From assembly GCF_018499875.1 (NCBI RefSeq), contig NZ_JAHBAY010000011.1, positions 124,001-188,000 of the forward strand: a stretch of DNA of 64,000 bases. Direction: 5' to 3'. Below are positions 16,615-25,455 of the stretch, in pieces. The translations under genes were made by a program, and so were the position numbers. This stretch comes from Kineosporia corallincola. GTDB lineage: Bacteria > Actinomycetota > Actinomycetes > Actinomycetales > Kineosporiaceae. The first letter of the stretch is position 1. Every line of letters begins with the position of its first letter. The notes beneath the pieces are model-generated. The model saw only the letters and a program-made list of their open reading frames with translations, did not search any database and was not told the DNA's origin.

Positions 16615-17496
16615 ATGTCGATCGACTTGGCACCGGAACTGGGGACGACGACCGCACCGGAAATCGCGGCGCCGGCCGGAACCCGCAGGCGGCTGGGGGT
16701 TCTCGTGGCCCGGCCCGGACTGGGCGCGGCCCTGGTGTTCGTGGCGTTCGTGCTGTTGTCGGCCGTGGTGCCGGACTGGTTCACCGGTTACGACCCGAAC
16801 GCCACGGCCGGGGCCGACAAGCTGCTGGCGCCCTCGGCGCAGCACTGGTTCGGCACCGACGAGCTGGGCCGCGACCTGTTCAGCCGGGTGCTGCACGGCT
16901 CCACGCTGACCATCCAGGCCACGCTGGGCGCGATCGGCATCGCGGTGGTGGCCGGGCTGGCGCTGGGGGTGGTGTCCGGCTTCTTCGGCGGCTGGACCGA
17001 CTCGGTGATCATGCGGGTGGTCGACGTGCTGCTGGCGGTTCCCCGGCTCCTGCTGGCCCTGACCATCGTCACCGCACTGGGTTTCGGCACCCTGCCGATC
17101 GCGGTGGCGGTGGGCGTGGGCATCGTGCCCGGCTTCGCCCGGATCACCCGGGCCCGGGTGCTGAGCATCAAGGCCCTGCCCTACATCGAGGCCGCCCGCA
17201 CCGGCGGCGCCTCGTGGACCCGGGTGCTGGTGCGGCACATCCTGCCGAACAGCTGGGGCCCGGTGCTGGTGCTGGCGGTGCTCGACTTCGGGGTGGCGAT
17301 CCTGGCCATCTCGGCCCTGAGCTTCCTCGGGTTCGGCGCGGCGCCGCCGGCGGCCGAGTGGGGCACCCTGATCTCGCAGGGCCGCAGCTACCTGATCACC
17401 TCGCCGTGGCTCACCCTGCTGCCCGGAGTCTTCGTCGGGCTGATGGTCTTCAGCCTCAACCACATTTCCCGCAGCCTGGAGGAGATCCAGCGATGA
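16615..17496 (+). CDS. ABC transporter permease, DppC/OppC-like
   Basis: The 293-residue protein carries the N-terminal DppC-type helix, then HWFGTDELGRDLFSRV, a hallmark of this subgroup, and five further helices. The EAA loop reads YIEAARTGGASWTRVLVRH. It starts 8 bp after the previous stop and ends in an ATGA overlap with the ATPase gene. Confidence 0.88.
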   Translation: MSIDLAPELGTTTAPEIAAPAGTRRRLGVLVARPGLGAALVFVAFVLLSAVVPDWFTGYDPNATAGADKLLAPSAQHWFGTDELGRDLFSRVLHGSTLTIQATLGAIGIAVVAGLALGVVSGFFGGWTDSVIMRVVDVLLAVPRLLLALTIVTALGFGTLPIAVAVGVGIVPGFARITRARVLSIKALPYIEAARTGGASWTRVLVRHILPNSWGPVLVLAVLDFGVAILAISALSFLGFGAAPPAAEWGTLISQGRSYLITSPWLTLLPGVFVGLMVFSLNHISRSLEEIQR

Positions 17497-19148
17497 GCGC
17501 GGTTCTGGAGATCTCCGGGCTGTCGGTGGCCTACCGGCCGAACCGGCGGCAGGCCGGAGTTCCCGCGGTGAAAGATGTCTCGCTGAGCCTGGAACCGGGC
17601 CGGACGCTGGCCGTGGTCGGCGAGTCCGGCTCGGGCAAGAGCACCCTGGCCGCCGCCGTGCTCGGGCTGCTGCCCGGAAACGGCGCGGTGACGGGCGGAT
17701 CCGTCACGGTGGCCGGACGGCAGGTGGTCGGTGCCCGCGAGCGAGAGCTGCGGGACCTGCGCGGCCGGGTGGTGGCGCTGGTGCCGCAGGACCCGACCGT
17801 CACGCTGAACCCGACCCGGCGGATCGGCCCGCAGGTGGCCGAGTCGGTGCTGCGCAGAACCGATGTCGCCAGGCGCAGCGTGCCCGCCGAGGTGCTGGCC
17901 GCGCTCACCGCGGCCGGGCTGGACCGGCCGGAGCTGCGGGCCCGGCAGTATCCGCACGAACTGTCCGGCGGCATGCGGCAGCGGGTGCTGATCGCCGCGG
18001 CCCTGGCCGGGCGGCCCAGGCTGCTGATCGCCGACGAGCCGACCAGCGCCCTCGACGTGACCGTGCAGAAGCGCATCCTCGACCACCTCCGCCAGCTGGT
18101 GGCCGAGCGTGGCATCTCGCTGCTGCTGATCACACACGACCTGGGCGTGGCCGCCGACCGGGCCGACCGGGTGGTGGTGATGCGGGCCGGTGAGGTGGTC
18201 GAGAGTGGTCCGGCAGCGGCAGTTCTCGGATCACCGTCGACCGACTACACGCGTGAGCTGGTGCGGGCCGCTCCGGGTTTCTCGGTGGGGTCGCGGCCGG
18301 CGGCCGAACCGGTCGCGGGCTCCTCGTCGTCCGTCGTTCTGCGCCTGGAGAACCTGAGCAAGGACTACGTGCTGCCCGGTGGAGGTGTGCACCGGGCCCT
18401 CGACGACGTCACCCTGGCGGTGCCGGCCGGCCAGACCCTGGGCCTGGTCGGGGAATCCGGTTCGGGCAAGACCACGGCCCTGCGCATCGCCCTGGGCCTG
18501 ATCACCCCGACCACCGGTCGGGTGCTGCTGGACGGACAGGACCTGACCGGGCTGGGCTGGCGGCAGCTGCGCCCGCTGCGCCGCCGGTTCCAGCTGGTGC
18601 ACCAGAACCCGTTCTCCGCGCTCGACCCGAGATTCACCGTGGAGCAGACGATCTCCGAGCCGCTGGTCTCGTTCCGGGTGGGCGACCGGGCCTCCCGCCG
18701 GGAGCGGGTGCGGGAGCTGCTCGACGCCGTCGGTCTGCCCACGATCTACGCCGGGCGGCTGCCGTCCGAGCTGTCCGGCGGGCAGCGGCAGCGGGTGGCC
18801 ATCGCCCGGGCGCTGTCGCTGGAGCCGGAACTGCTGCTGCTCGACGAACCGGTGTCGGCACTCGACGTGCGGGTGCAGGAGCAGATCCTGAACCTGCTCA
18901 CCTCGCTCCAGAAAGACCTCGGCCTGAGCTACCTCTTCGTGTCGCACGACCTGGCCGTGGTGGCCGGCCTCTCGCACCGGGTGGCCGTGCTGCGGCACGG
19001 CAAACTGGTCGAGGAGGGGCCCACCGGGCAGGTTTTCGCCGCGCCGCGGTCGGAATACACCCAGGAGCTGCTGAACGCGATCGCCGGCCGGGGCCTGCCC
19101 CGGGCGCAGCCGGCCGAGTCCTCTACCGGATTGAGCCGCCCGCTATGA
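17493..19148 (+). CDS. ABC transporter ATPase, fused DppD-DppF type
   Basis: The 551-residue protein contains two complete nucleotide-binding domains. The first has Walker A GESGSGKST, signature LSGGMRQR and Walker B LLIADEPTSALD. The second, from about residue 285, has GESGSGKTT, LSGGQRQR and LLLLDEPVSALD. Many homologues encode the two halves as separate proteins; here they are fused. Start and end both overlap neighbouring genes by four bases, so the importer is translated as one coupled unit. Confidence 0.9.
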   Translation: MSAVLEISGLSVAYRPNRRQAGVPAVKDVSLSLEPGRTLAVVGESGSGKSTLAAAVLGLLPGNGAVTGGSVTVAGRQVVGARERELRDLRGRVVALVPQDPTVTLNPTRRIGPQVAESVLRRTDVARRSVPAEVLAALTAAGLDRPELRARQYPHELSGGMRQRVLIAAALAGRPRLLIADEPTSALDVTVQKRILDHLRQLVAERGISLLLITHDLGVAADRADRVVVMRAGEVVESGPAAAVLGSPSTDYTRELVRAAPGFSVGSRPAAEPVAGSSSSVVLRLENLSKDYVLPGGGVHRALDDVTLAVPAGQTLGLVGESGSGKTTALRIALGLITPTTGRVLLDGQDLTGLGWRQLRPLRRRFQLVHQNPFSALDPRFTVEQTISEPLVSFRVGDRASRRERVRELLDAVGLPTIYAGRLPSELSGGQRQRVAIARALSLEPELLLLDEPVSALDVRVQEQILNLLTSLQKDLGLSYLFVSHDLAVVAGLSHRVAVLRHGKLVEEGPTGQVFAAPRSEYTQELLNAIAGRGLPRAQPAESSTGLSRPL

Positions 19149-20188
19149 GCAACCGTTACGTGGTCATCGGGGCCGGGGCCGTCGGCGCGTTGCTGGCCGC
19201 CCAGCTGGAGCTGTCCGGTCAGGCGGTGGTGCTGGTGGCCCGGGGCGACAACCTCGCGGCCGTCGCCGAGCACGGGGTGCGGGTGCGGCGCCCACGCAGC
19301 ACCGAGCAGGTGCGGGTGCCGGTCGTCGCCGGGCCCGAGCAGCTGCGGCTCACCCACCAGGACGTGCTGGTGCTGGCCACCAAGACGCAGGACGCCGAGG
19401 AGGCGCTGACCCGCTGGGCCTGGCTGCCGGTGTCGGACGAGGACGGGCTGCCCACCCTGCTGGGGGCCGATCTGCCCGTCCTGACCTTCCAGAACGGGCT
19501 GGCCACCGAGGATCTCGCGCTGCGCCGGTTCCGCCGGGTGTACGGCGTGTCGATCGGGGTGGCGGCCAGCCACCTCACGCCGGGCGAGGTGGTCTCGCCG
19601 TCGTACCCGATCATCGGGGTGGCCTGGCTGGGTCGCTACCCGGCGAACGACCGGCCGCAGGGCCGGTTCGGGCGCCGCGACGTGGAGGCCGAGCAGTACG
19701 CGCACGACCTGCGCGCGGCCGGGTACGACGTGGACCTGGTGGACGACATCCAGGCCTACAAGGCGCGCAAGCTGCTGGTGAACCTGGCCAACGGCCTCGG
19801 CGTGCTGCTGGGCACCGACGACGAGCGCGAGCGGGCCCGGGAACTGCTGGTGGCCGAGGCCCGGGCGGTGTTCGCCGCCGCGGGCGTCGAGGTGGCCACG
19901 GCCTCCCCGGGGCACCTGGTGGTGGAGCCGGTGCCCGGTCACGTGGCCGGGCACCTGTCCACCTGGCAGAGCTTCGCCCGCGGCGCGTCCAGCGAGGTGG
20001 ACCACCTGAACGGCGAGATCGTCCGGCTCGGCCGCCGGCACGGCGTGCCCACCCCGGTGAACGAGCGGCTCCAGCGGCTGCTGGGTGCCCAGGCCGCGGC
20101 CGGGCTGCCGCCCGGGGTGAACACGATCGACGACGTGCTCGCCGACGAGACCTCCACGCCACGGCCGCTTACTAGGTTGGAAGCATGA
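19145..20188 (+). CDS. Ketopantoate reductase-family protein
   Basis: The 347-residue protein begins with the Rossmann motif VIGAGAVGALLAAQLE and follows the ApbA/PanE two-domain layout, with the conserved Lys in YKARKLLVNLANGL around residue 205. True PanE reduces ketopantoate with NADPH for CoA synthesis. The setting, coupled by ATGA-type overlaps to the sulfur importer and the rhodanese genes, suggests instead reduction of an organosulfur breakdown product such as a 2-oxo acid or aldehyde. That is inference. It is longer than typical PanE (about 300). Confidence 0.75.
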   Translation: MSNRYVVIGAGAVGALLAAQLELSGQAVVLVARGDNLAAVAEHGVRVRRPRSTEQVRVPVVAGPEQLRLTHQDVLVLATKTQDAEEALTRWAWLPVSDEDGLPTLLGADLPVLTFQNGLATEDLALRRFRRVYGVSIGVAASHLTPGEVVSPSYPIIGVAWLGRYPANDRPQGRFGRRDVEAEQYAHDLRAAGYDVDLVDDIQAYKARKLLVNLANGLGVLLGTDDERERARELLVAEARAVFAAAGVEVATASPGHLVVEPVPGHVAGHLSTWQSFARGASSEVDHLNGEIVRLGRRHGVPTPVNERLQRLLGAQAAAGLPPGVNTIDDVLADETSTPRPLTRLEA

Positions 20189-21030
20189 ATCCACTGATCA
20201 CCGCCGACGAACTCGCGGCACTGCCCGGCCCCCGGGTGCTCGACGTGCGCTGGAAACTGGGCGGCCCGCCCGGGCCGGAGGAGTTCCGGGCCGGGCACCT
20301 GCCCGGCGCGGTCTACGTCGACCTGGACGCCGAGCTGGCCGCACCCGCCTCCGCTCAGGACGGCCGGCACCCGCTGCCCGACCCGGCCGCGTTCGCCACC
20401 GCCGCGCGCTCGTGGGGGCTGAACGACGGCGACACGGTGGTGGCCTACGACGACAACGGGCTGCTGTCGGCGGCCCGGGTCTGGTGGCTGCTGCGCTGGG
20501 CCGGTTTCCAGGGCGAGGTGAAGCTGCTCGACGGCGGCCTGCGGGCCTGGACCGAGGCCGGCCGGCCGCTGGTCACCGGCGACGAACCGGCGCCGGCCGC
20601 GGGCACGGCGACCCTGGGCGAGGGGCACCTGCCCACCGTCGGCCCGGACGACGTGACGGCCTTCGTCAAGGCCGGCGGCCTGCTGCTGGACGCCCGCCCG
20701 GCCGAGCGCTACCGCGGCGAGGTGGCCTCGGTCGACCCGGTTCCGGGGCACATCGCCGGGGCGGTCAGCGCCCCGGCCCTGGCGAACCTCGGTGGGGACG
20801 GGCGATTCGCCCCCGCCGCCGAACTGGCCGAGCGGTTCCGGGGCCTGGGCGCGGACGGCTCAGGTGAGCTGGGCGTCTACTGCGGCTCCGGGGTCACGGC
20901 CACGCACGACCTGGTGGCGCTGGAGGTGGCCGGCATCGACACCGCACGGGTGGCGCTGTATCCGGGCTCCTACTCGCAGTGGGCGAACCTGCCCGGTGCG
21001 GCCATCGCGACCGGTAACGAACCGGGCTGA
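20185..21030 (+). CDS. Two-domain sulfurtransferase (SseA-like)
   Basis: The 281-residue protein has two rhodanese domains. The C-terminal one has the catalytic loop CGSGVTA with its active Cys around residue 232, as in thiosulfate/3-mercaptopyruvate sulfurtransferases. In the N-terminal one the equivalent position is Asp in YDDNGLLSA, so it is structural. Enzymes of this type move sulfane sulfur to cyanide or thiols. It overlaps the reductase gene by four bases and belongs to the sulfur operon. Confidence 0.88.
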   Translation: MNPLITADELAALPGPRVLDVRWKLGGPPGPEEFRAGHLPGAVYVDLDAELAAPASAQDGRHPLPDPAAFATAARSWGLNDGDTVVAYDDNGLLSAARVWWLLRWAGFQGEVKLLDGGLRAWTEAGRPLVTGDEPAPAAGTATLGEGHLPTVGPDDVTAFVKAGGLLLDARPAERYRGEVASVDPVPGHIAGAVSAPALANLGGDGRFAPAAELAERFRGLGADGSGELGVYCGSGVTATHDLVALEVAGIDTARVALYPGSYSQWANLPGAAIATGNEPG

Positions 21031-21064
21031 CCCGTCAGCCTTCTCACGGATCCAAGGAGTAGTG

Positions 21065-21406
21065 ATGAGCGAGAACATCGAGGCGCCGCTGGTGAGCGCC
21101 GCCGAGGCCCGGGCCCGGGTGGCGGCCGGCGCGGTGCTGCTGGACACCCGCAGCCCGGGCGGCCGGGAGAAGACCGGCCCGATCGAGGGCGCGATCATCG
21201 TCGACCGGGACGACCTCGACGCCGAGTTCGACTTCGGCTCGCCCACCCGGCACGCCGAGGTGAAGGCCCTGGACACGCCGATCGTGGTGATCTGCGGATC
21301 GGTGAACGGGTCCGGCCCGGTGGCGCAGAACCTGATCGGGCGCGGCTTCGTCGACGTGGTGCACGTCGAGGGCGGGGCACCGGCCTGGCACGAGCTCGAC
21401 GCCTGA
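21065..21406 (+). CDS. Single-domain rhodanese-like protein
   Basis: This 113-residue protein is one rhodanese domain with a Cys in VVICGSVNGSGPVAQNL at the active-site position. The loop CGSVNGSG is unusual for the family, so activity is uncertain. AAGGAG lies 5 nt before the ATG. It follows the SseA-like gene by 34 bp and precedes the next rhodanese gene by 4 bp. Such short forms often act as sulfur carriers. Confidence 0.8.
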   Translation: MSENIEAPLVSAAEARARVAAGAVLLDTRSPGGREKTGPIEGAIIVDRDDLDAEFDFGSPTRHAEVKALDTPIVVICGSVNGSGPVAQNLIGRGFVDVVHVEGGAPAWHELDA

Positions 21407-21410
21407 GACC

Positions 21411-22118
21411 GTGACCCAGGTCGTGGAGGAGTGGGTGTTCGACGTCCGGGACCGGGCCGCCTATGCCGCCGAGCACGTGCACGGCGGCATCGGGGTCGAG
21501 CCGGGCGAGCAGCTCGGCGCGCGGGTGGCCGCCCTGCTGCCGGAGGGTGGGCGGTTCGTGCTGGCGGGGAGCGACGCCGGCGAGATCGGCCGGGCCGCCG
21601 GGCAACTGGAGGCCTACGGGCTGCGGCCCGAGCGGGTGGTGGTCGGCCCGCCCGCGCCGGGCACCGCCCTGGCCACCTACCCCCGGGCCACCTTCCGCGA
21701 CCTGTCCCGAGCCCGGCGGGAGCGGGGTGAGACAGACCTGCTCGGCTGGGACGACGAGCCGTTCCTGCCGGTGGTCGTGCTCGACGTGCGGGAGACGGCC
21801 GAGTTCGCCGCCGGCCACCTGCGCGGAGCCGTGCACGTTCCGCTGTACGAACTGCCCGACCACATCCGGCAGCGCGTCGCTGCCCTCCCGGAGACGCAGC
21901 CGAAGGGGGTCCTGGGCAGACTTCGCGCGGCGTTCCGGGGCCGGCGGCTGCCGCCGCCCGGCGCACGAACCCGGGTCTGGGTGCACTGCGCCGACGGCTC
22001 GCGGGCGTCCGTCGCCGCCGGTGTGCTGGAACGCTCCGGGTACGAGGTCACCTGTTTGGACGACGATCTCGCGGCCGCGGCCACGACCGGGGTGGTGCGA
22101 CTGACCTCATCCTTCTGA
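21411..22118 (+). CDS. Rhodanese-domain protein with degenerate N-terminal half
   Basis: The 235-residue protein has an N-terminal region that looks like a decayed rhodanese domain without a Cys. A second domain has VVLDVRETAEFAAGHLRGA and the catalytic-type loop HCADGSRAS around residue 195. An Arg/Pro-rich insertion precedes that loop. The start is a GTG 4 bp after the previous gene. It is the last gene of the sulfur operon and the third sulfurtransferase in a row. Confidence 0.78.
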   Translation: MTQVVEEWVFDVRDRAAYAAEHVHGGIGVEPGEQLGARVAALLPEGGRFVLAGSDAGEIGRAAGQLEAYGLRPERVVVGPPAPGTALATYPRATFRDLSRARRERGETDLLGWDDEPFLPVVVLDVRETAEFAAGHLRGAVHVPLYELPDHIRQRVAALPETQPKGVLGRLRAAFRGRRLPPPGARTRVWVHCADGSRASVAAGVLERSGYEVTCLDDDLAAAATTGVVRLTSSF

Positions 22119-22147
22119 CCGGTGGTGCTCGTGTGAACACCCTGGGA

Positions 22148-22172
22148 TGTGTGCTTCGGGAGGCGGCACACA
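22148..22172 (+). terminator. Hairpin after the sulfur operon
   Basis: TGTGTGC pairs with GCACACA around an 11-nt loop, 29 bp beyond the last rhodanese stop. There is no T-tract, so this is a weak terminator candidate. Confidence 0.3.
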
Positions 22173-22197
22173 GCCTGATTGGGCACGATAAGGCATC

Positions 22198-24255
22198 ATG
22201 ACGAGCACTGCCGGTCCGGCCACCCGCACCGACCCCGGCGTCCACGGCCGTGCCCCGGCGGTTCAGCAGGGTAAACGGGGAGACATCCAGGGGCTGCGGG
22301 CGATCGCCGTCGTGATGGTCGTGGTGTACCACGCGAACCTGCCCCTGCCCGCGGGTTTCGCCGGTGTCGACGTGTTCTTCGTGATCTCCGGATTCGTCAT
22401 CACCGGGCAGATCGAGCGGCTGCGCGAGGCCGGGCGGTTCACCTTCGGCTCGTTCTACGCGCGCCGGATCCGCCGTCTGCTGCCGGCCATGCTCGTCATG
22501 CTGCTGGCGGTGCTGCTGCTGTCGTTCCTGTTCCAGTCACCGATCAACACACAGTCCAACACCGCGGGCACGGCCCGGGCGGCGGTGCTGCTGTGGGGGA
22601 ACTTCAACATCCTCAGCACCACGGGCGACTACTTCGCGGCCGGCGCGGTGATGAACCCGCTGCTGCACGTCTGGTCGCTGAGCGTGGAGGAACAGTTCTA
22701 CCTGGTCTTCCCGCTGCTGCTGGTGCTCACCTGGAAACTCGGCCCCCGGGGGGTGCGCCGGCAGTTCGCCGCGCTCGGGCTGCTCACCGCGGCCAGCTTC
22801 GCGGTCTCGGTCTGGTTCTCCTACGCCGACTTCCGCATCCACACCTACCCGGTGTCCGACATCGCCTTCTACTCCTCGCCCACCCGGGCCTGGGAGTTCG
22901 GCGCGGGCGCGATGCTGGCGGTGTGGGCCACGGCCTGGTCGCGGCGCTCGCGGCGGCAGGTACTCGACGTGGACCGGCCGGTGGGCAGTCTGTGGGCGGT
23001 GCGGGCCGGCCGGTGGCTGCCGACCGCGCTGGGCCTGGCCGGGCTGGCTCTTCTCGTCGTCCTCAACCGCACCGTCGACGTGCAGACGGTGTGGCCCGGA
23101 CGGGCCGCGCTGCTGCCGGTGATCGCCACGGTGCTGCTCATCCTGGCCGGCACGATCGGCACCGGCCCGGTGCAGCGGCTGCTCTCGTCGAAACCGTTCG
23201 TGGTGACCGGCGACCTGTCGTACAGCATCTACCTCTGGCACTGGCCGCTGATCGTCATCTCCACCCTGCTGTGGCCGGACTCCGACTCCCCGGTGTATGC
23301 CGCGTTGTTCTCACTGATCCCGGCCGTGCTCAGCTACCGCTACGTGGAACAGCCGCTGCGCCACGGCACGGTGCGGCTGCCCCGGGTGTATCTGGGTGGC
23401 GCGGTGTCGGCCGGGCTGGTGGTGCTGGCCGCGCTGACGCTCCAGGTCGCCGGGCCGTGGGCGGTCCCGAACGCCACCGCCTACACCAAGCAGGCGGCCG
23501 AGCTGACCTACGGCCGGGAGAACGGTTGCCTGGTGCGCAATCGGCCGTACCAGGAGTCCGACATGGACAAGTGCATGACCACGGTGCCCGACGCCAAGGG
23601 CTGGGTCATGCTGGCCGGTGACTCGCACGCCGAGGCGCTGTCGACCGGGCTGATCTCCGCCGACACCGACCTCGGCTACAGCACTCTGGCCCTGACCGGT
23701 GCGAGCTGCCCGTTCATGCGGGAGGCGCAGGCCAGCCGCGAGGTGTCGAACTGCGGTTCGCTGGCCTCGGCCCTGCTCGACCGGGCCACCAAGACCGACG
23801 ACCCGCCCTCGCTGGTGGTGATCGGCCAGTGGGCGCTGCCGCGCTACGACAACGGCCACACCTGGCCCGAGCAGCTGAAGCCGGCCCTGGAGGAACTGAC
23901 CGACGCGGGCATCCCGGTGATCTACGCGATGGACGTGCCGAACTACGCCACCCAGACCATGAACCGTCAGACGGCGTGCAGCGGCGGCTTCCTGAACTTC
24001 GTCTGCGACAAGAGCGAGCAGGCGATCCTCGACTACCAGGGCGACTCCCGGCAGGCCGAGTTCGACGTGGCCGGCAGCGTGCCGGGGGTCACCGTGATGG
24101 ACCCCTGGGACCGGTTCTGCGACGGCACCACGTGCAGCCCGCTGATCGACGGCAAGCTGGCCTACTACGACTTCAACCACCTGAACCTGATCGGCTCGAC
24201 GGCCCTGACCGAGGAACTGCACACCTCGGTGCAGCAGGTGCTCAGCCGCCGGTAG
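22198..24255 (+). CDS. Membrane O-acyltransferase with SGNH domain (OatA-like)
   Basis: The 685-residue protein has an acyltransferase-3 domain of about ten membrane helices (RGDIQGLRAIAVVMVVVYH with the catalytic-type His, then FFVISGFVITGQ and LSVEEQFYLVFPLLL). From about residue 430 an extracytoplasmic SGNH-type domain follows, with GDSHAEAL and a C-terminal DFNHLN. The fusion passes acyl groups across the membrane to an exported sugar, as in OatA or polysaccharide acetylases. GDP-fucose genes lie a few kilobases downstream, so a surface polysaccharide is a plausible target. It is monocistronic. Confidence 0.87.
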   Translation: MTSTAGPATRTDPGVHGRAPAVQQGKRGDIQGLRAIAVVMVVVYHANLPLPAGFAGVDVFFVISGFVITGQIERLREAGRFTFGSFYARRIRRLLPAMLVMLLAVLLLSFLFQSPINTQSNTAGTARAAVLLWGNFNILSTTGDYFAAGAVMNPLLHVWSLSVEEQFYLVFPLLLVLTWKLGPRGVRRQFAALGLLTAASFAVSVWFSYADFRIHTYPVSDIAFYSSPTRAWEFGAGAMLAVWATAWSRRSRRQVLDVDRPVGSLWAVRAGRWLPTALGLAGLALLVVLNRTVDVQTVWPGRAALLPVIATVLLILAGTIGTGPVQRLLSSKPFVVTGDLSYSIYLWHWPLIVISTLLWPDSDSPVYAALFSLIPAVLSYRYVEQPLRHGTVRLPRVYLGGAVSAGLVVLAALTLQVAGPWAVPNATAYTKQAAELTYGRENGCLVRNRPYQESDMDKCMTTVPDAKGWVMLAGDSHAEALSTGLISADTDLGYSTLALTGASCPFMREAQASREVSNCGSLASALLDRATKTDDPPSLVVIGQWALPRYDNGHTWPEQLKPALEELTDAGIPVIYAMDVPNYATQTMNRQTACSGGFLNFVCDKSEQAILDYQGDSRQAEFDVAGSVPGVTVMDPWDRFCDGTTCSPLIDGKLAYYDFNHLNLIGSTALTEELHTSVQQVLSRR

Positions 24256-24285
24256 GCCGGGCGGGTGATGCGGTGACGCTCCGCT

Positions 24286-24305
24286 CGACCGGCTGCGTTC
24301 GGTCG
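24286..24305 (+). terminator. Hairpin between acyltransferase and response regulator
   Basis: CGACCG pairs with CGGTCG around an 8-nt loop, 31 bp after the acyltransferase stop. It could end that transcript. Evidence is limited to the short stem. Confidence 0.25.
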
Positions 24306-24346
24306 CGACAGACTCACTGTCAGCAACCGCGCAGAAGGAGGTCGGG

Positions 24347-24712
24347 ATGGCGAAGATACTGGTGGTGGAGGACGATCCGGACAACCGGCTGTTAGTGGAG
24401 TTCTCGCTCCGGCGTCTCGATCACGACGTGTACTCCGCAGGCTCGGCCAAGGAGGCGCTGGCGCTCATCGGCCTGCACGGCCTGCCCGACCTGGCACTGT
24501 TCGACATCGTGATGGACGGCACCGACGGGATCGGGCTGCTGTCCGCGTTGCGCCGGGTGCCGACCACCACGCCGCTGCGGGCGATCCTGTTCACCGCGCG
24601 GCAGCTGGCCGCCGACGAGCGCTCCGCGGCCGAGCTCGACGCCGGTCTCCTGCTGAAGCCGATGACCTCGGCCGAGCTGTGCCGGGCGGTGGACGCGGCA
24701 CTGGCTGCCTGA
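24347..24712 (+). CDS. Single-domain response regulator
   Basis: The 121-residue protein is a bare receiver domain. The acidic pocket is VVEDDPDN, the phosphorylation Asp lies in LFDIVMDG near residue 52 and the conserved Lys in LLKPMTSAEL near 105. There is no output domain, so it works through protein contacts, as CheY- or DivK-like regulators do. AGAAGGAGG lies 6 nt before the ATG. No sensor kinase gene is nearby. Confidence 0.88.
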   Translation: MAKILVVEDDPDNRLLVEFSLRRLDHDVYSAGSAKEALALIGLHGLPDLALFDIVMDGTDGIGLLSALRRVPTTTPLRAILFTARQLAADERSAAELDAGLLLKPMTSAELCRAVDAALAA

Positions 24713-24725
24713 GCGGGTGGGGCTG

Positions 24726-25451
24726 CTACTGGGTGGCCTCGGTCATCAGGTCTTTCAGCACGCCCATGCCGACCAGGTCGCCGCTGAACGTCAGGTCGTC
24801 ACCGCTCCCGCGGTTGTACAGCCACAGCTCCAGATCGGCTGCCCCGCCGCGGATCACGGTGGCGGCCTCGCCCCGGTCGCTGACCCGCAGGGCCTCCGGC
24901 TCGAAATGCACGAACCAGGAACGGTGTTCGGTGCGCACCTCGACCGGCGGCCGGCCGATCTCGTACTCGTGCGGCTCGATGTCGGCCACCAGCATCGTGG
25001 CCAGCACCTCGTCGAGTCCGTCCTCGGCCAGCGCGGCGTCGATCCCGCTCGGGTCGTGCACCGCCAGTTCCGCGTCGAGGCGGTGGATCGCGGTCTCATG
25101 GGCCATGCGCCGGATCCAGAACCCCACGCTCTGGTCCGGCGCGAACCAGGTCCAGGCCGGATCCTGAGGCGCACGGACGTCGAAAACCTCGCTCACCGCC
25201 GCGAATCCGCGTTCCAGGATCTGGACGCTGCTCAGGCCGGACAGGTCCGGCTCCTGCGTGGGGCGGGCATTGAGCCGGATGCAGTCGACCTTGTGGAAGT
25301 ACACCTCCCCGACGTGCCGCACCAGGTCGTCCAGCGACCAGTCCGGGCAGGAGGGCACGCGGATCGCGGCCAGGTCGCCGTCCACCGGTAGTACCGATCG
25401 AAGACGGGCGTACTCGGTGTTCAGGTGATGGCGCAGCTGCGAGGTGTCCAT
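24726..25451 (-). CDS. Maleylpyruvate isomerase/DinB-family, probably mycothiol-linked
   Basis: The 241-residue protein has the four-helix MDMPI/DinB_2 N-terminal domain, with CPDWSLDDLVRHVGEVY near residue 35 and the metal-site His residues in MAHETAIHRLDAELA near 125. A C-terminal MDMPI_C-type domain ends in DLELWLYNR. Proteins of this family use mycothiol in isomerisation, detoxification or related thiol chemistry. The ATG at 25451 places the helical domain at the N-terminus. It ends 5 bp before the fcl start side of the next leftward gene, so the order fcl then this gene may be one transcript. Confidence 0.82.
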   Translation of the reverse strand: MDTSQLRHHLNTEYARLRSVLPVDGDLAAIRVPSCPDWSLDDLVRHVGEVYFHKVDCIRLNARPTQEPDLSGLSSVQILERGFAAVSEVFDVRAPQDPAWTWFAPDQSVGFWIRRMAHETAIHRLDAELAVHDPSGIDAALAEDGLDEVLATMLVADIEPHEYEIGRPPVEVRTEHRSWFVHFEPEALRVSDRGEAATVIRGGAADLELWLYNRGSGDDLTFSGDLVGMGVLKDLMTEATQ

Positions 25452-25455
25452 CCGG

